A stretch of DNA of 64,000 bases, taken from NCBI GenBank assembly GCA_023053575.1, contig JAKZAP010000021.1, positions 4,919,790 through 4,983,789 of the forward strand, written 5' to 3'. The notes beneath the pieces were generated by a model. That model ran no database searches. It was not told the origin of the DNA and saw only the letters and a program-made list of their open reading frames with translations. Of this stretch, positions 45,921 through 57,750 are shown in pieces. This DNA is from Branchinecta lynchi. Lineage: Eukaryota > Arthropoda > Branchiopoda > Anostraca > Branchinectidae. Numbering within the stretch: position 1 is the stretch's first letter; every line of letters begins with the position of its first letter. Made by a program: the position numbers and the translations under genes.

Positions 45921-46422
45921 ATCCCTCGCACATCATCTTGGAATAATGTTGGAGGGGTAACTAGCTGATCAAGAAAAAAACCGAAAATCTGTTTTTTCTA
46001 TTTTATTTAGTCTGCTAGAAGCGCCCTAGTTTGGGAAACGTCAGAAACCTTAATTTTTGCGAAGAGTTTCATGCGTCTATTCAGATTAGCGCTCAGTTGG
46101 AAATTCGTGGATTCAGATATGCTTTTAGTTTCTTAATTAAAGTCCAACGCCTTTTTTGTTTCCTCCTCTCAGCCAAACAGCTTAACTGCGCTGCTTCCAT
46201 TGTCTAAAACGTGAATAAAAGTTCATCATCATTATTACTATCTGCGGCTAGAACCGCGTTACTGGTTCCATCTGCTGTCAGAATCTCTCATCTAGGTAGT
46301 TACTTACTTGTACTTGTGTCAGGGACTCAAGCTGTGGAGCTCTCGCTTGTGACTGCAGCTGACGGACCAAGGTGTGCAATGGATCTCGGTCTTCTGTGAA
46401 TGGCATCGAGATTTGAAGCCAG

Positions 46423-46724
46423 TACCCGATGAAAAATTTGTAGCCTGTGTAGTTGTATCATAGTTGTACAAAAAAGTTGTATCTAGTGATATGTAATAGT
46501 AAAGAGTATTTAATGTGCCTGAGACTGGGCCAATCTTAAGTAGTAGTATCCAGTAGCATCCTGCCTTGCTCTCGGAGCATCCAGTCTTGCTAATAGTAGC
46601 ATGTAGTAGAATGCAGTAACACGGTAGCCTTGAAGTAGAAGCATGTAGTAGCATCAGTTAGTACTCCATGCTACTTTTTCGTACAACTTAATACTACTAT
46701 TCGAGATACATTTTTCATCGGGTA
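46423..46724. mobile_element. TIR element CTACCCGATGAAAAAT, copy 2
   Basis: Reverse complement of 27649-27959 over its whole length (TACCCGATGAAAAATTTGTA .. TACATTTTTCATCGGGTA). Confidence 0.85.
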
Positions 46725-46797
46725 GGGATCCCATCTCCTCCCATGCCGGCGGTAGCCTCCGATGGGCTCGAGGTCTTCCTTCAGGGTGATCAGCGAC

Positions 46798-47435
46798 GTT
46801 TTATTTATTTGAATCAAATACCGGCCAACTAGGGCCATTATACAAAACAAAAGAACACTTACAAAACAAAAGAACACTTTACAAACTTACACTTTAAACA
46901 CTAAGTTTGGTCAAACCCACAATATACCAGCTCCCCCCATTTCAGCCAAATGGGAAGAGATAGCCGCATGTGTGACCCAGACAGAACAGCCAACAGAGGG
47001 TTCTGGGACTCCAAAATCCTATTCTGGAGCAAAAACAAGCTGATCTACGAACTTTAGAGAAAGATGGGAGACCTTCACCAACAAACATTGCCGAGGCACT
47101 ACGATTCCGAGGAAAACCGTGCAACCACCGGAGGGAGTTATTGTACAGAACACGGAAAGAATTACCGCGTCTGACCGTGATATTAGTCACAAGAGAAATA
47201 CCATAAAGTTGTGTGCAGTAAGCTCGGAAGAGGAAAGATTTTACCACTTCGTCATCAGGAGGTGGGCGCGAGCACAAAGTGATCTGGCCAATCCATTCAC
47301 ATGGAGTTCATCGTCCAGCTTGGGGGTAAAAGTGAACCCTAAGTACTTGAAGGATGACACAAATTCAAGTTGAACCCCTGAAAGAAACACTGGTGGAATT
47401 ACTAGGAGTCTCATACCAGGGGGAATGAAGGCCAT
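46798..47435 (-). mobile_element. 5'-truncated LINE: RT thumb and C-terminal fragment
   Basis: The minus strand shows VSSFKYLGFTFTPKLDDELH (the YLG thumb block), then a frameshift near 47250 and FLFRAYCTQLYGISLV .. YNNSLRWLHGFPRNRSAS, a pattern common in LINE C-termini (YC..LYG..L and a conserved RR..LR.L..). The UTR GGCCCTAGTTGGCCGGTATT and an AAAT-type tail lie at 46798-46835. Different family from the zf-RVT copies. Confidence 0.7.
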
Positions 47436-47579
47436 GCATAATGTTTTCTTTCAAAACGGTATGTTCCGGTTATCGTTTTATGCTGACCTCCCCTAGCTAG
47501 GATGAGAACTCGGTTCCCTCGCCCTTCTTAATTCCTCTTATTCTGTCGGGCTATCGATAACTGAAGACCTTATTTTTAG

Positions 47580-47769
47580 TTACCATCAATGCCGTTTTGG
47601 CTACAATTCGTTGAACCGCACCAAGGAAATCTGGAGCCAGACAAGACAGGCTGGAATCCCCTTCGACGTCCAGTGGGTGGATTTGGACTATATGGATCTC
47701 AGAAAAGATTTCACTTATAACAAGGAGACGTTCTTCGGTCTTCCCGACTTTGTTAAAGGCCTTCATTTG
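47580..47769 (+). CDS. GH31 alpha-glucosidase, exon 6: barrel strand with DLDYMD
   Basis: Acceptor TATTTTTAG ends at 47579; donor GTAAGA starts at 47770. Entry phase is 2 (GG|T completes the glycine of WSLG) and exit phase is 0. It encodes YHQCRFGYNSLNRTKEIW, then GIPFDVQWVDLDYMDLRKDF. The CR.GY block and the aspartate pair in D(V/I)QW.D(I/L)DYMD line the GH31 active site in known structures. It ends at LPDFVKGLHL, before the VDP strand encoded by exon 7. Confidence 0.95.
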
Positions 47770-47815
47770 GTAAGATGCCATCCGTTTCTACCGGGATGGG
47801 TCCTAAAGAGGACCA

Positions 47816-47865
47816 TTTATTCAAACAATTTGTTTCAAAGTCAGCTTGGGCTCAAAGAATATTGA
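47816..47865 (-). repeat. Solo Penelope-type terminal block
   Basis: AAGTCAGCTTGGGCTCAAAG then AATATTG matches the outer terminus of family 1 repeats at 19261, 22386 and 36370. It lies under 50 bases from the exon 6 donor. Confidence 0.7.
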
Positions 47866-48365
47866 AAGAGGACCGTTTAAGAGTTTAAATTTGAACAGTC
47901 AAATTTTAATTTAATTATGTTTGAAAATAATTATAAAATATGTTAATATAATTTTAATGAGAAATTAGTAATAATTTAATTTTTAATTTTGATTTTTGTT
48001 TTGTTTTTTAACGAAAAACATCCAAAGTTGTATTTTGGGGTTTCTTAGAAAATTGAAATGGTATTTACAATTTTTGTGCGTCTGTGGGATGATTTCAGGA
48101 TGTTCTGTTACCAATGTTTTGTTTATTGTAATAATAGAGCACATTGAAATCATTTTGTTCATTTATGGGAGGGAAATTTAAGTAGAATTTTTTATTCACT
48201 GTAAAGTTTTAAAGTTGGGAGGTTGGTGTGTTTGTTTTTTATTGTAAAAGAATTCGAGTCTTGTTTTCGTTTTTTGATGTAGTTGTTTTTGCCACCACAG
48301 TAGACGTGCCCTATGGCGGAAGGGCACCTCTCGGCGTGGGTTGTGCTCTTATGTTTTGTTTTTAT

Positions 48366-51240
48366 GGCACTTGAGCTTACTCAAGTGCCATATAGCGATT
48401 GTTATTTCTGTCCGTCAGTCGGTCTGTCGGTCTGTCGGTCCCGGTTTTGCTAGTTCGGGCACTTCCAGATAAGCTAGGACGATGAAACTTGGCAAGCATA
48501 TCAGGAACTGGACCAGATTAAATTAGAAATTGTCGCTTCCTCGATCCGACCGTCTGGAGGGGAGTGGAGGGAGGGGGAATCCGGAAAAAATAGGAAAAAT
48601 GAGATATTTTTAGCTAGCTTATGAACGGGTGATCGGATCTTCATGAAACTTAATACATGGAAGGACTTTGTGTCTCAGACCCTCCATTTTAAATCCAGAC
48701 CGGATCCGGTGACACTGGGGGGAGTTAGAGGGGGAAACCGGAAATCTTGGAAAACACTTAGAGTTGAGGGATCCGAATGAAACTTGGTGGAAAGTACAAG
48801 CAAAAGTCCTAGATACGTGACTGATATAACCGGAACGGATCCGCTCACTTTGGGGGAGTTGGGGGGGGGGGGGGAGAAGTCCGAATTTGTAGTGATCCCG
48901 CGAGTTCCGTGCTTCCTGATGTGCTGGGACGATGGAATTTGACAGGCATGTCTGGGACCCGACCAGCTTAAATAGGAAATCATCAATTCCCCGATTCGAC
49001 CATCTGGGGGGGGGGGGGGAGTGGAGGGAGGGTGAAGCCAAAATTTGAGGTATTTTTAGCTTGCGAACGGGTGATCGGATCTTGATGAAAATTGATATTT
49101 AGGATGACCTCGTGTCTCAGACACCTCACTTTAAATCCGGGCCGGATCCGATGACACTGGGGGAGTTGGAGGAGGGAACCGGAAATTTTGAGAAACGCTT
49201 AAAGTGGAGGGATCGGGATGAAACTTGGTGGGAAAAACAAGCACAGGTCCTAGAAACGTCATTGACATCACCGGACCGGATCAGGGCACTGTGGGGGAGT
49301 TGGGGTGGGGAACCGGAAATTTTGAGAAACGCTTAAAGTGGAGGGATCGGGATGAAACTTGGTGGGAAAAACAAGCACAGGTCCTAGACACGTCACTGAC
49401 ATAACCGGACCGGATCAGGGCACTGTGGGGGAGTTGGGGTGGGGGTCGTGATTTCTAGCGATCCCGCGAGTTTGGCATACTTCCTGGTGTCCTAGGGCGA
49501 TGAAACTTGGCAGGTATGTCAGGGATCCGAACAGATTGACTTGAGAACAGCCGTTTCCCCGACCCGACCATCGTGGGGGGAGTGGGTGGATGGGGAGTCC
49601 GGAATCTAGTGGCGTGCATAACTTTTGAACGGGTGATCGGATCTTGATGAAAATTGATATTTAGGATGACCTTGTGTCTCAGACACCTCACTTTAAATCC
49701 GGGCCGGATCCGATGACACTGGGGGGAGTTGGAGGAGGGAACCGGAAATTTTGAGAAACGCTTAAAGTGGAGGGATCGGGATGAAACTTGTTGGGAAAAA
49801 CAAGCACAGGTCCTAGACACGTCATTGACATAACCGGACCGGATCAGGGCACTGTGGGGGAGTTGGGGTGGGGGTCCGGATTTCTAGCGATCCCGCGAGT
49901 TCGGCATACTTCCTGATGTCCTAGGGCGATGAAACTTGGCAGGTATGTCAGGGATCCAAACAGATTGACTTGAGAACAGCCGTTTCCCCGACTCGACCAT
50001 CGTGGGGGGAGTGGGTGGATGGGGAGTCCGGAATCTAGTGGCGTGCATAACTTTTGAACGGGTGATCGGATTTGAATGAAACTTGTCTGGTGAGCTATCG
50101 CCTCGGACGTTCAGTGTCACGTCCGGGTCGGGTCCGATACCTGTGGGGATGGGGGGGGTGGTGGAAAACTCAAGAAACTCTAAAAGCAGAGGGATTGGGA
50201 CGAAACTTAATGGATGGAACAAGCATTAGGCCTAGATGAAATTGACGGAGCCAGATGGTTTCGGGGCTCTGTGGGGGGAGTTGGAGGGGGTTTCCTGGAA
50301 TTCCGGTAGTCGTGAGTTAGAATAGTTCCAGATGTAAAACGACAACGAAACTTAGCAGGCATATTAGCGACCCGAATTATCTTGACTTAAAAACCTGACA
50401 CAACATACCCCCGGAAACTTCCGTTCCTAGATCGGAGCATTTTTGGGGGAGCAAGAGAAGAGAAATATGGACTTCTATAAATTGCGAACGAGTGGTCTGA
50501 TTCGAGTGAAACTTCATGGGTGATACGAATCGATGGCCTCGACATGTAAAACATGCGTTCGAACCATATGCGACCACGATTAGGGGAATTGGGGGTGGGG
50601 GGGACTTTTGACATGCACAAAAACCAAACGGATGGACCGAATAAATGCAATTCGACAGTGCCGAGTTTTTGCGGCCTAGATTTGTTATTTGGCGTCTGGG
50701 CCAGATTCGGCCAAGGTAGGGGGGGGGGGGGGGGGGGGTACTGGAAACTTGCAGATAGGCTATGCTCCAATTTCAGTCAAACTTGATGAGGGAATTAAGA
50801 GATTGGGCCCGAACCGGCTCCGACAACGTTGGTGGGAAGGCGGGGGGGGGGTACCGGAACTTTCCAAAAATGCTCAGATTCGAGTGAAACTTGGTAGACA
50901 TGCATGCATAAACGAAGATGCTTTAGGTGCTCGATTTTTTTTTTATTCCGAACCAGATTCGGCCACGGTAGGTGGAAATAGAGTGAGTACCGGAAATCGT
51001 GTAGCACGTCTAGGGATCAAACAAATGGATTTATTGGGATGAAAGTTTGAACAGTCATGTGCATTTGCAATCGAGACGATGCCGGAACTGCTCAGAAATG
51101 AGTGAAACTAAATATCCTATTTCTATTTACGAACCGCCTTTTTGGATGGCGGGTGTATTTTGTGACGTTTTCATCTACTTTCTTGTACAGCCTACTCGTA
51201 CAAGTGCCATATGAGCTCGTAGCTCTTGTTTGTTCTGTTA
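48366..51240 (+). repeat. G-rich GATGAAACTTGG modular repeat with terminal hairpin, block 2
   Basis: Opens with a hairpin (48366-48389: arm GGCACTTGAG, loop CTTA, arm CTCAAGTGCC) and a CAGTCGGTCTGTCGGT microsatellite. It runs through about 15 GATGAAACTTGG modules and ends in ACAAGTGCCATATGAGCTCG then TAGCTCTTGTT (51205-51236). A recent 429-bp direct duplication is visible (49475 and 49904), as is a ~131-bp one (49183 and 49314). Confidence 0.85.
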
Positions 51241-52319
51241 GTGTGCGTGACTCGTTTTCATGTTACAATAATCATTTTGAATGCTTTTTAAAGATTTTGA
51301 TTTTTAATATTGTTTTTTTATTTTAAAAAGTTAAGGTGAAAATATTAAGGTAAATGTTAAGTTACGAATAGAATTGTAAAGATATAGAATTTTAAAGTAA
51401 AAATAGAAAGAGTAAGTGCCACACTTGTCACTGAGTGGAGCAGGAGGCTAAAAAAAAGAGAGAAAAAAGAGGACCGTTGCCAAGAAAGACCAAAATACTG
51501 ACGAATTTGTGTAGCACCAATAAACGTTTAAGTTGATAACCCTTTTAACTTTCGTCAGCTGAATTTTTTTTGGCAGTATTTCAGCCCGTCTTGACAAGGG
51601 CCCTGTTCAGGCTCTGGACACAAAAAAAAAAATCAAAACAGGAAAAAGATTATGCGATGCTATGCGGTCGGTTGTTCAAGAAGTTTGCAAATCTATCCGC
51701 ACCGCCTATGGGCGTCCCCATATAGGGGGCTCTATAATCCTAAAGCTTTGGGAAATCTGTACAGCAGTTTTACGCTCCTTCTGTTCTATTTCTTTCTGGT
51801 GTTACTCATGTTCTGCGAAAGAAGGATTTAAAAAGATTGGATCGTGTTATTTTAAATATGTGCTTTAAATACCTGCTCCGTTTGTCAAAATTATGCCATA
51901 ACCACACATAAACGGAGAAATTCAAAATACAAGTGTTGACCCTTTTTCATGTTTCCTTGTATTAAAAATCATGAGCAACTGGGCCCAACAAGCTGCCGAA
52001 GATTGAAAATTGTGTGTCTTTTTATATGTTTATTTACTTTCTTTCACTTACTCCGCTTTTTAAAAATTACGGGTTACACATAAATTACTTACTTAATTAC
52101 TTATTATTACATTCGACATTGCAAAACGGATACGTCAGCTACATTTTATTACATATATTATATATATATATATTTTTATTTATAACCCGCCAAATACAGG
52201 ATGTGGTAGCGCAGTAAACAGAATAACGCGAAGTAACACGGCCCTTTCGGCCCTTCTTCGTAAGGGTTCTCTTTAGGCTCAAGCCGCTGAAGCAGAAAAA
52301 TTAACTTGTTCATTTTTAT

Positions 52320-53090
52320 GGCACTTGCCCTTCGGCCAAGTGCCATATAGCGATCGTAATTTCTGTCCGTTCGTCGGTCGTGCTAGTGCGGGCACTTCCA
52401 CATAAGCTAGGACGATGAAACTTGGCAGGCGTATCAGGGACCCCAAAGCATTAAGTTGGAAATAGTCACTTCCCCGATCCGAGCATCGTGGAGGGAGTGG
52501 CGGGAGGGGGAATCCGGAATCTTTAGGTATTTATAACTCTTGAACGGGTGATCGGATCTTAACCGGATTCGAGCACTATGGGGGGAGTTGGGGGGTATCC
52601 GGATTTTTTGTTAGTTCGGTACTTGATGTACTAGGACGATGCATCTGAGCTGGCATATCAGGGACTGGAATAAACCGACTTGACAATAGTCGTTTGCATG
52701 ATCCGATCATCGTGGGGGGAGTGGCCGGAGGGGGAATCCGGAATCTTGAGGTATTTATAACTCTTGAACGGATTATCGGATCTTAATGAAACTTGGCATT
52801 TGGAAAGACCTCGTGTCTCAGACGATCCACATAAAATCCGGACCGGATCCGATGACTTCGGGGGGAGCTGGGGAGGGGAATCGGAAATATTGGGAAACGC
52901 TTAGAGTGGAGGGATGAGGATGAAACTTGGTGGGAAGAGCAAGCACAAGTCGTACATATATCATTGACGTGAAATCAGATACCTTATTTCTAGGTCTGTT
53001 GAAGGGGGGATTTTGTGACATTCTCATCTACTTTCTTGTACCACCTACTCGTAACAAGTGCCATATGAGCTCGTAGCTCTTGTTTTTAAC
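52320..53090 (+). repeat. G-rich modular repeat, block 3, with both ends
   Basis: Hairpin arms GGCACTTGCC and GGCAAGTGCC-type (52320-52344; loop CTTC), microsatellite CCGTTCGTCGGTCG, then four to five modules, then the same terminal CAAGTGCCATATGAGCTCGT..AGCTCTTGTT (53056-53085). At 770 bp this is the shortest copy with both ends, so it probably defines the element. Confidence 0.85.
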
Positions 53091-53139
53091 AAGAACATGA
53101 AATGAACTCTTATAATGTTTACATGGAAAGTAACAAGTT

Positions 53140-53365
53140 CATTTTCCAGCTTGAGCGGCTTGAGCCTGAAGAGGACCCTTGTCAAGAAGGGCCGAGGTAT
53201 GTCTAATAAAATGTTCAAGTTACACAAAAATACAAATACATTATACAAGCACTGTGGCGAAGAAATATTCGAACATGCAGTGCTTGTTAAAATGTAGCTG
53301 ACGTATCCGTTTTGCGTTGTCAAATATGATTCGCAGTCAGCTTGGGCTGAAGGAATATCTACTTA
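53140..53365. repeat. Decayed Penelope-type repeat, family 1b
   Basis: GAGCGGCTTGAGCCTGAAGA..GGGCCGAGGTATG and, at the right, GTAGCTGACGTATCCGTTTT..CAGCTTGGGCTGAAGGAATA. The GAAA core is lost. Confidence 0.6.
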
Positions 53366-53956
53366 TTATTATTATATTTAATCTTATTACCCATCATAAT
53401 GTACAAGAAAAAAAATGGAGTAGGAAAAGTAAAGGAAAACGAAGATAGTAGAACCTTATCAAGCCATTTTCCCGGTTACAAGAACAATTGTAAACCCAAA
53501 GAACTTCTTCTCCCTCTTACTTCCAAGTATTACTAGCTTCCTAACAACCAGCTTCACATTCGGCCTGATTCCAGTCAGGACTCTTTAGGATAAGGACTTG
53601 TTACTGACAGGCTATACTCGCTCGCTGTCTTTATTTTAGGCTTTCAGTTCTTTCAATTTTGTTTTAATCTTCGGTTTCTTGTTGGTTTTCTGGTTTGTTT
53701 TAGTTTTCTTGGCTGTTGATCTTCATCCTCGTTTTGGCATTTTTCCTCGAAATTTTCTGTCTGCGCTGAAGAAGGGAGGCGGTTGTCCTGCCGAAATGTT
53801 CGCCTTTTATTTCAGTATATTCGTTGGCCTATACAAACCCCACTTTCGTTTGTTTCTTAGTTGATTTTTGTGATAGGCTACACTCTCGTTACTAAGAACT
53901 GATCTAATGGAATAATGTAGGCCTTCAGTTGTGCTTATGTTCTGCTCTTTTAACAG

Positions 53957-54217
53957 GTTGGAATGCGGTTTGTCCCAATAGTGGATCCTGGCATTAGTAA
54001 TGCGGAATCGCAGGGATCCTATCTGCCATACGACGAGGGGATGGAAATGAGCGTTTTCATTAAGAAGTCGAAATCCACTTCGGAACCATTTGAAGGCAAA
54101 GTCTGGAACCCGGTTTCTACGGTTTGGCCAGATTTTACGCATCCAAATGCGACCGGATATTGGAAGAATCAAGTAGAGCGGTTTTGGAACGAAATCCCGA
54201 TAGATGGCATGTGGATT
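53957..54217 (+). CDS. GH31 alpha-glucosidase, exon 7: VDPGIS strand to DGMWI
   Basis: Acceptor TTTTAACAG ends at 53956; donor GTAAGT starts at 54218. Phase is 0 at both ends; 87 codons. It encodes GMRFVPIVDPGIS, a variable loop insert (SYLPYDEGMEMSVFIKKSK), then GKVWNPVSTVWPDFTHPNAT and IPIDGMWI. In the family, (P/I)(I/V)DP.I. is a barrel strand, G.VWPG...FPDFT.P follows, and DG(M/L)W(I/L) is completed by the nucleophile motif at the next splice junction. Confidence 0.95.
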
Positions 54218-54284
54218 GTAAGTCTATTTCTACAGTCTTTGTCCGTGTGAAGTGCCCCCCCCCCCCCCCCGCGTAATCCAGACA

Positions 54285-54540
54285 AAGCCTGGAATTCAGC
54301 CCGGAGTCCTAATCTGGAAATTTGGAACCTGGAATCCTGACTGGAATCCAGCCCGGAATTCTAGTCTGGAAATTTGGAACCTGGACTCCGGACGAAGCCT
54401 GGAATTCAGCCCGGAATTCTAGTCTGGAAATTTTTTTACCTGTAATCCGTACGAAGCCTGGAATTCAGCTCGGAATCCTAGTCTGTAAATTTGGAAGCTG
54501 GAATCCGGGTGAAGTCTGGAATTCCAGAATCATTTCCAGA
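54285..54540 (+). repeat. 65-bp tandem repeat, about four units
   Basis: Units with GAAGCCTGGAATTCAGCCCG, GAATTCTAGTCTGGAAATTT and GGAACCTGGA recur from about 54285 to 54540, 70 bases after the exon 7 donor, following a poly-C run (54257-54270). Confidence 0.8.
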
Positions 54541-54734
54541 TGCCTGGATTCCAGGCCGATTTTTTCCCTACGCCCCCATCCCCCCCCCCCCCCCCCTCAA
54601 CACCGATAGAGGTGTCCTTTGTTTGCAAAGGCCCGTTCTAGGGGCCTTTGCTCTCTCGCCCACCCGTCATAATGCCCCAAAAATACGTCACATTCCCCAC
54701 TTTTTCCGACAGCTCGCCTAACCGTCACAAGACC

Positions 54735-54995
54735 CAAAATACTCCGTCGATTTGCCCACCCGCTAATTCGCCCAACCGCTGATTCGCCCAACCGTTGATT
54801 CGGCCAACCGCTGGTTCATCCACCCGTCGATTCATCTACCCGTTGATTCGTATATCCGTCGATTCGGATACCCGTCGATTGTCCCAACTTCGTTTTTTGA
54901 AGCGTCGATTCACCCACTTCTAAAATCCGTCGATTCGCCCAAACGTCAATTCGCTCACCCGTCATAAGACCCCAAAAAAACGTCACAACCCCTAC
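54735..54995 (+). repeat. 16-bp minisatellite CGTCGATTCGCCCACC
   Basis: About 15 variants of the unit. It is bracketed by two direct copies of CACCCGTCATAA..CCCCAAAAA..ACGTCACA (54660-54750 and 54958-55050). Confidence 0.8.
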
Positions 54996-56522
54996 TTTTT
55001 ACGACTGCGGGCTTACCCGTCACAAGACCCAAAAAATCCGTCGATTCGCTGAATTCTCAAAATCAACCTCTGATCTAGCGCGTCCTTTGTCACGCGGTAT
55101 CAGAAAGCCACTGAGTCGCAGGGGAGTAATTAATAAGGTTACGGTACCGCCCATGTAAGTAAGGTTGAAAACTAGTCAATGTAGCTTGAGCCAGATTGAT
55201 CAGAAGCATCAAAAAGAGGACGAATGCAAGAGTAAAATATCAGAACAAAGAGCTACCGTTTTTATGGCACTTGCAGCTCCGCTCAAGTGCCATCTACCGA
55301 TCACTTTTCGGTCTGTCCGTCTGTCAGGCCACTGTCCTCGAGTTAAGGTACTTCCAGACGTGCAAGGACGATGAAACTCTGCAGGCATATCAGGGACCCG
55401 ATCAAAGTAACTTGAGAATAGTCATTTGCCCGATCCGACCATCGTGGGGTAAGGGGAGACCGCGGAATCCGGAATGTAGCAGCATGAATAACTTTCGAAC
55501 AGATGATCGGATCTTAATGAACCTTCATATTTGGAAAGACCTCTTGTCTCAGATGTCACACTTCAAGTTCGGAATGGATCCGTCGACTTTGGAGGGGGGG
55601 AACCGGAATCGTGTGACATGTTCATAGTGGACAGATCGGGATGAACTTGGTGGGTAGTACAAGCACAAGCCCTAGATATATAGTTGACAAGATCAGACCG
55701 GATCCGAGCACTGTGGGGGGAGTTGGAGGGTGGGTTCCGGAATTCCGGTGATCCCGACTTAAGTTGCTTACACATGTGCTAGGACGATGAAACTTGGTAG
55801 GCATATTAAAGACCTGACCAAAGTAACTTGGAAATCCGACACGGTGGTCGGAACATCCGACCACTGTGGGGGAGTGGAGGGAGGGGGAATCCGGAATATT
55901 GACGTATTTGCACATAGGCATGGGCGCTGTTCCTGTTTTCTGTTTCTGTTTTTTTCCTCCTGTTTTACTGTTTACTGTTTTCTGTTTCAGGGACCCAAAA
56001 TAAACAGAACAGCTGTTTTGAAGCCAGCTGTTTTTTTTCTCACCTGTTCTGTTCTGTTTTGGTGTATCCTGTTTTGCCCTGTTCCTGTTTTTTTTTACCT
56101 GTTTAAACAGCCAAATCTGTTTTTTGGGGGGCATCCCGCCTTATCTATACAACAAATCTTTTAACTCAAGATTTGGATCATTTCGAAATGCCACATTCAA
56201 AAAGAGGCCAATTTGTCAACCTTACCAGTGACCCACGCGAAATGTGGATGCGATGACGGCTATCAAAAATATTGAGCAAGAATCAAGCAATAGTAGGAAC
56301 AACAGCAAAAAATGGGAACTTCAGATACTGTAAATATTTATTCAGCTCAAGCTGACGGCGAATTGCATTTGACTGAGCTAAATGGATACGTAGTCAGCTA
56401 AGTCTTAGACTACTGTTGCAGCTTTCCGCCGACCCTTCGTGGCAGCAGCCGTCTTCGGGTCCAATATGAAAAAGTGCGCAAGCGCTCAAACGTAATGTGT
56501 AAAAGTAAAACGTATATCATAT

Positions 56523-56982
56523 CAGAGATGGGTGTATCCGATCATGAAAGGATTCGAATCTGAATCCAGGGCTAGGTACGAATCCTAATCCACCATTTCA
56601 TGCTGAGGATTCGAATCCGAAATTGAATCCGGATTCGAATCCGACCTTACCAAAAATTAAATCATGTTCATAGGCTATAGTTAAAAATCAGAGGTGACAA
56701 ACAACACTGATATTTCAGGTAATCAGATAATGTGATAGATTACTTAACATATTTGGTGGTGGACACCAAACAAGTTTGATTGTCTAAAGCCCACTGCGTA
56801 AAAATTGGGAAAACGGAAACTGAAAGGATGTAGAATAGAAATTTGAAGGGATTCGTAAGATTGAGGGTTTGGAATCCAAGTCCGAAAGCGAATCCAGCCT
56901 GAGAAGCAGAAGATTCGAATCCGGCCAAAAGGACGAATCCTGGATTCGAATCTGAATCCGGATTCGGATTCGCCCAGCTCTG
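56523..56982. mobile_element. Nested hAT-type element, 8-bp target duplication TATCATAT
   Basis: Ends CAGAGATGGGTGTATCCG and CGGATTCGCCCAGCTCTG are inverted. TATCATAT occurs directly on both sides (56515-56522 and 56983-56990). The interior is made of GGATTCGAATC-type palindromic steps. 460 bp, non-coding. Confidence 0.92.
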
Positions 56983-57283
56983 TATCATATATTGTGTACG
57001 AACAGCCTAATAACCATTCGCCGTTGACTTTTAACTCATTGGTCAATATGGGCCCAGTTACCAGCGTTTGGATGCGGGGGGGGGGGGGGGGTGGAGTATC
57101 ACCGAAAGATACATCTAGATGGGTCTTTGGGTGGGTCCAAAGACCCATCTGGACAATGATGTTCACGCATTCCAAATTTCCACCTTAGTACCAGGCATGA
57201 TTAGCAAGTTTGCGAATTTGGTCAGGCAGTTTACTCTGTGCAATCCGGGCCCAGTTGCACAGAATTCGCAAAACAGTGATAAG

Positions 57284-57750
57284 CCTTTAAAATTTAACTG
57301 AAAAGCCAACTAATTTTTGTGTCATTTCATTAAACATACTGAATTATTGGGATTCTACAAAGGGAATTTTTTATTTTCCACTATCTGCTCTAGTTATGAC
57401 GTTCAGAATATGTGCGGCGTCCCCACAACGCAAATTCTACTATGACTCGGGAAATTTTAATCTAAATACAAACGCTGCTTTTCGTTGGGCAGTGGTGAGA
57501 TTGGTGAAGATTGTTTAGTGCCGGAACAAAAGAAAATTCATAAATCTTTCTCGTAAGGGGTGCAACAAAAATACAAGCGCATAGAGGTACCACAGACCAC
57601 ACGGAAATTCCACTATTTGAAAAACAATTATTCGTGAATAGCGGAAGAACGAAGTAACGCATTTTCAGCGGCTCTTCAAGCTATTTTAAGTGAATAAGTG
57701 ATGGATAACTAGATTATCCTATCCCAGCCTTTTTAGGTTAACTTTAAAGG
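57284..57750. mobile_element. TIR element, family TTTAAAGTTTAAC, copy C
   Basis: CCTTTAAAATTTAACTGAAA and AGGTTAACTTTAAAGG are inverted ends. Reverse complement of copy B (32126-32562) over its length. It is the most complete copy. Confidence 0.85.

Larger units (their letters stand above)
45350..46015. mobile_element. Family 2 palindromic element, ~200-bp inverted ends, two hammerhead-like motifs
   Basis: 45351-45545 and 45805-46015 are reverse complements (GAGATTTTCGGGGTTTTTTC.., AACTAGCTGATCAAGAAAAA). Each arm carries the CTGAGGA..AACCGAAATATC motif, in opposite orientation. A ~260-bp unique centre resembles 42220-42480. Confidence 0.8.
47770..53956 (+). other. Intron 6 of the GH31 gene
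   Basis: GTAAGA to AACAG, 6.2 kb. A solo Penelope-type terminus lies at 47816-47865. 47870-48300 is AT-rich with no motif. G-rich repeat blocks occupy 48366-51240 and 52320-53090. Decayed Penelope-type repeats lie at 51465-51620, 52115-52290 and 53140-53365. 53370-53950 shows nothing recognisable. Confidence 0.8.

Noticed and set aside
48619..50770. ORFs of 103-140 residues on the minus strand
   Set aside because: Proline-rich translations of C runs in the modular repeat; open frames are a consequence of low complexity, and the frame is not kept between copies.
55622..56164. 170- and 125-residue ORFs on opposite strands
   Set aside because: They span the boundary between the G-rich repeat and the hAT end (CTGTTT/AAACAG tract); lysine/glutamine- or phenylalanine-rich translations are artefacts.
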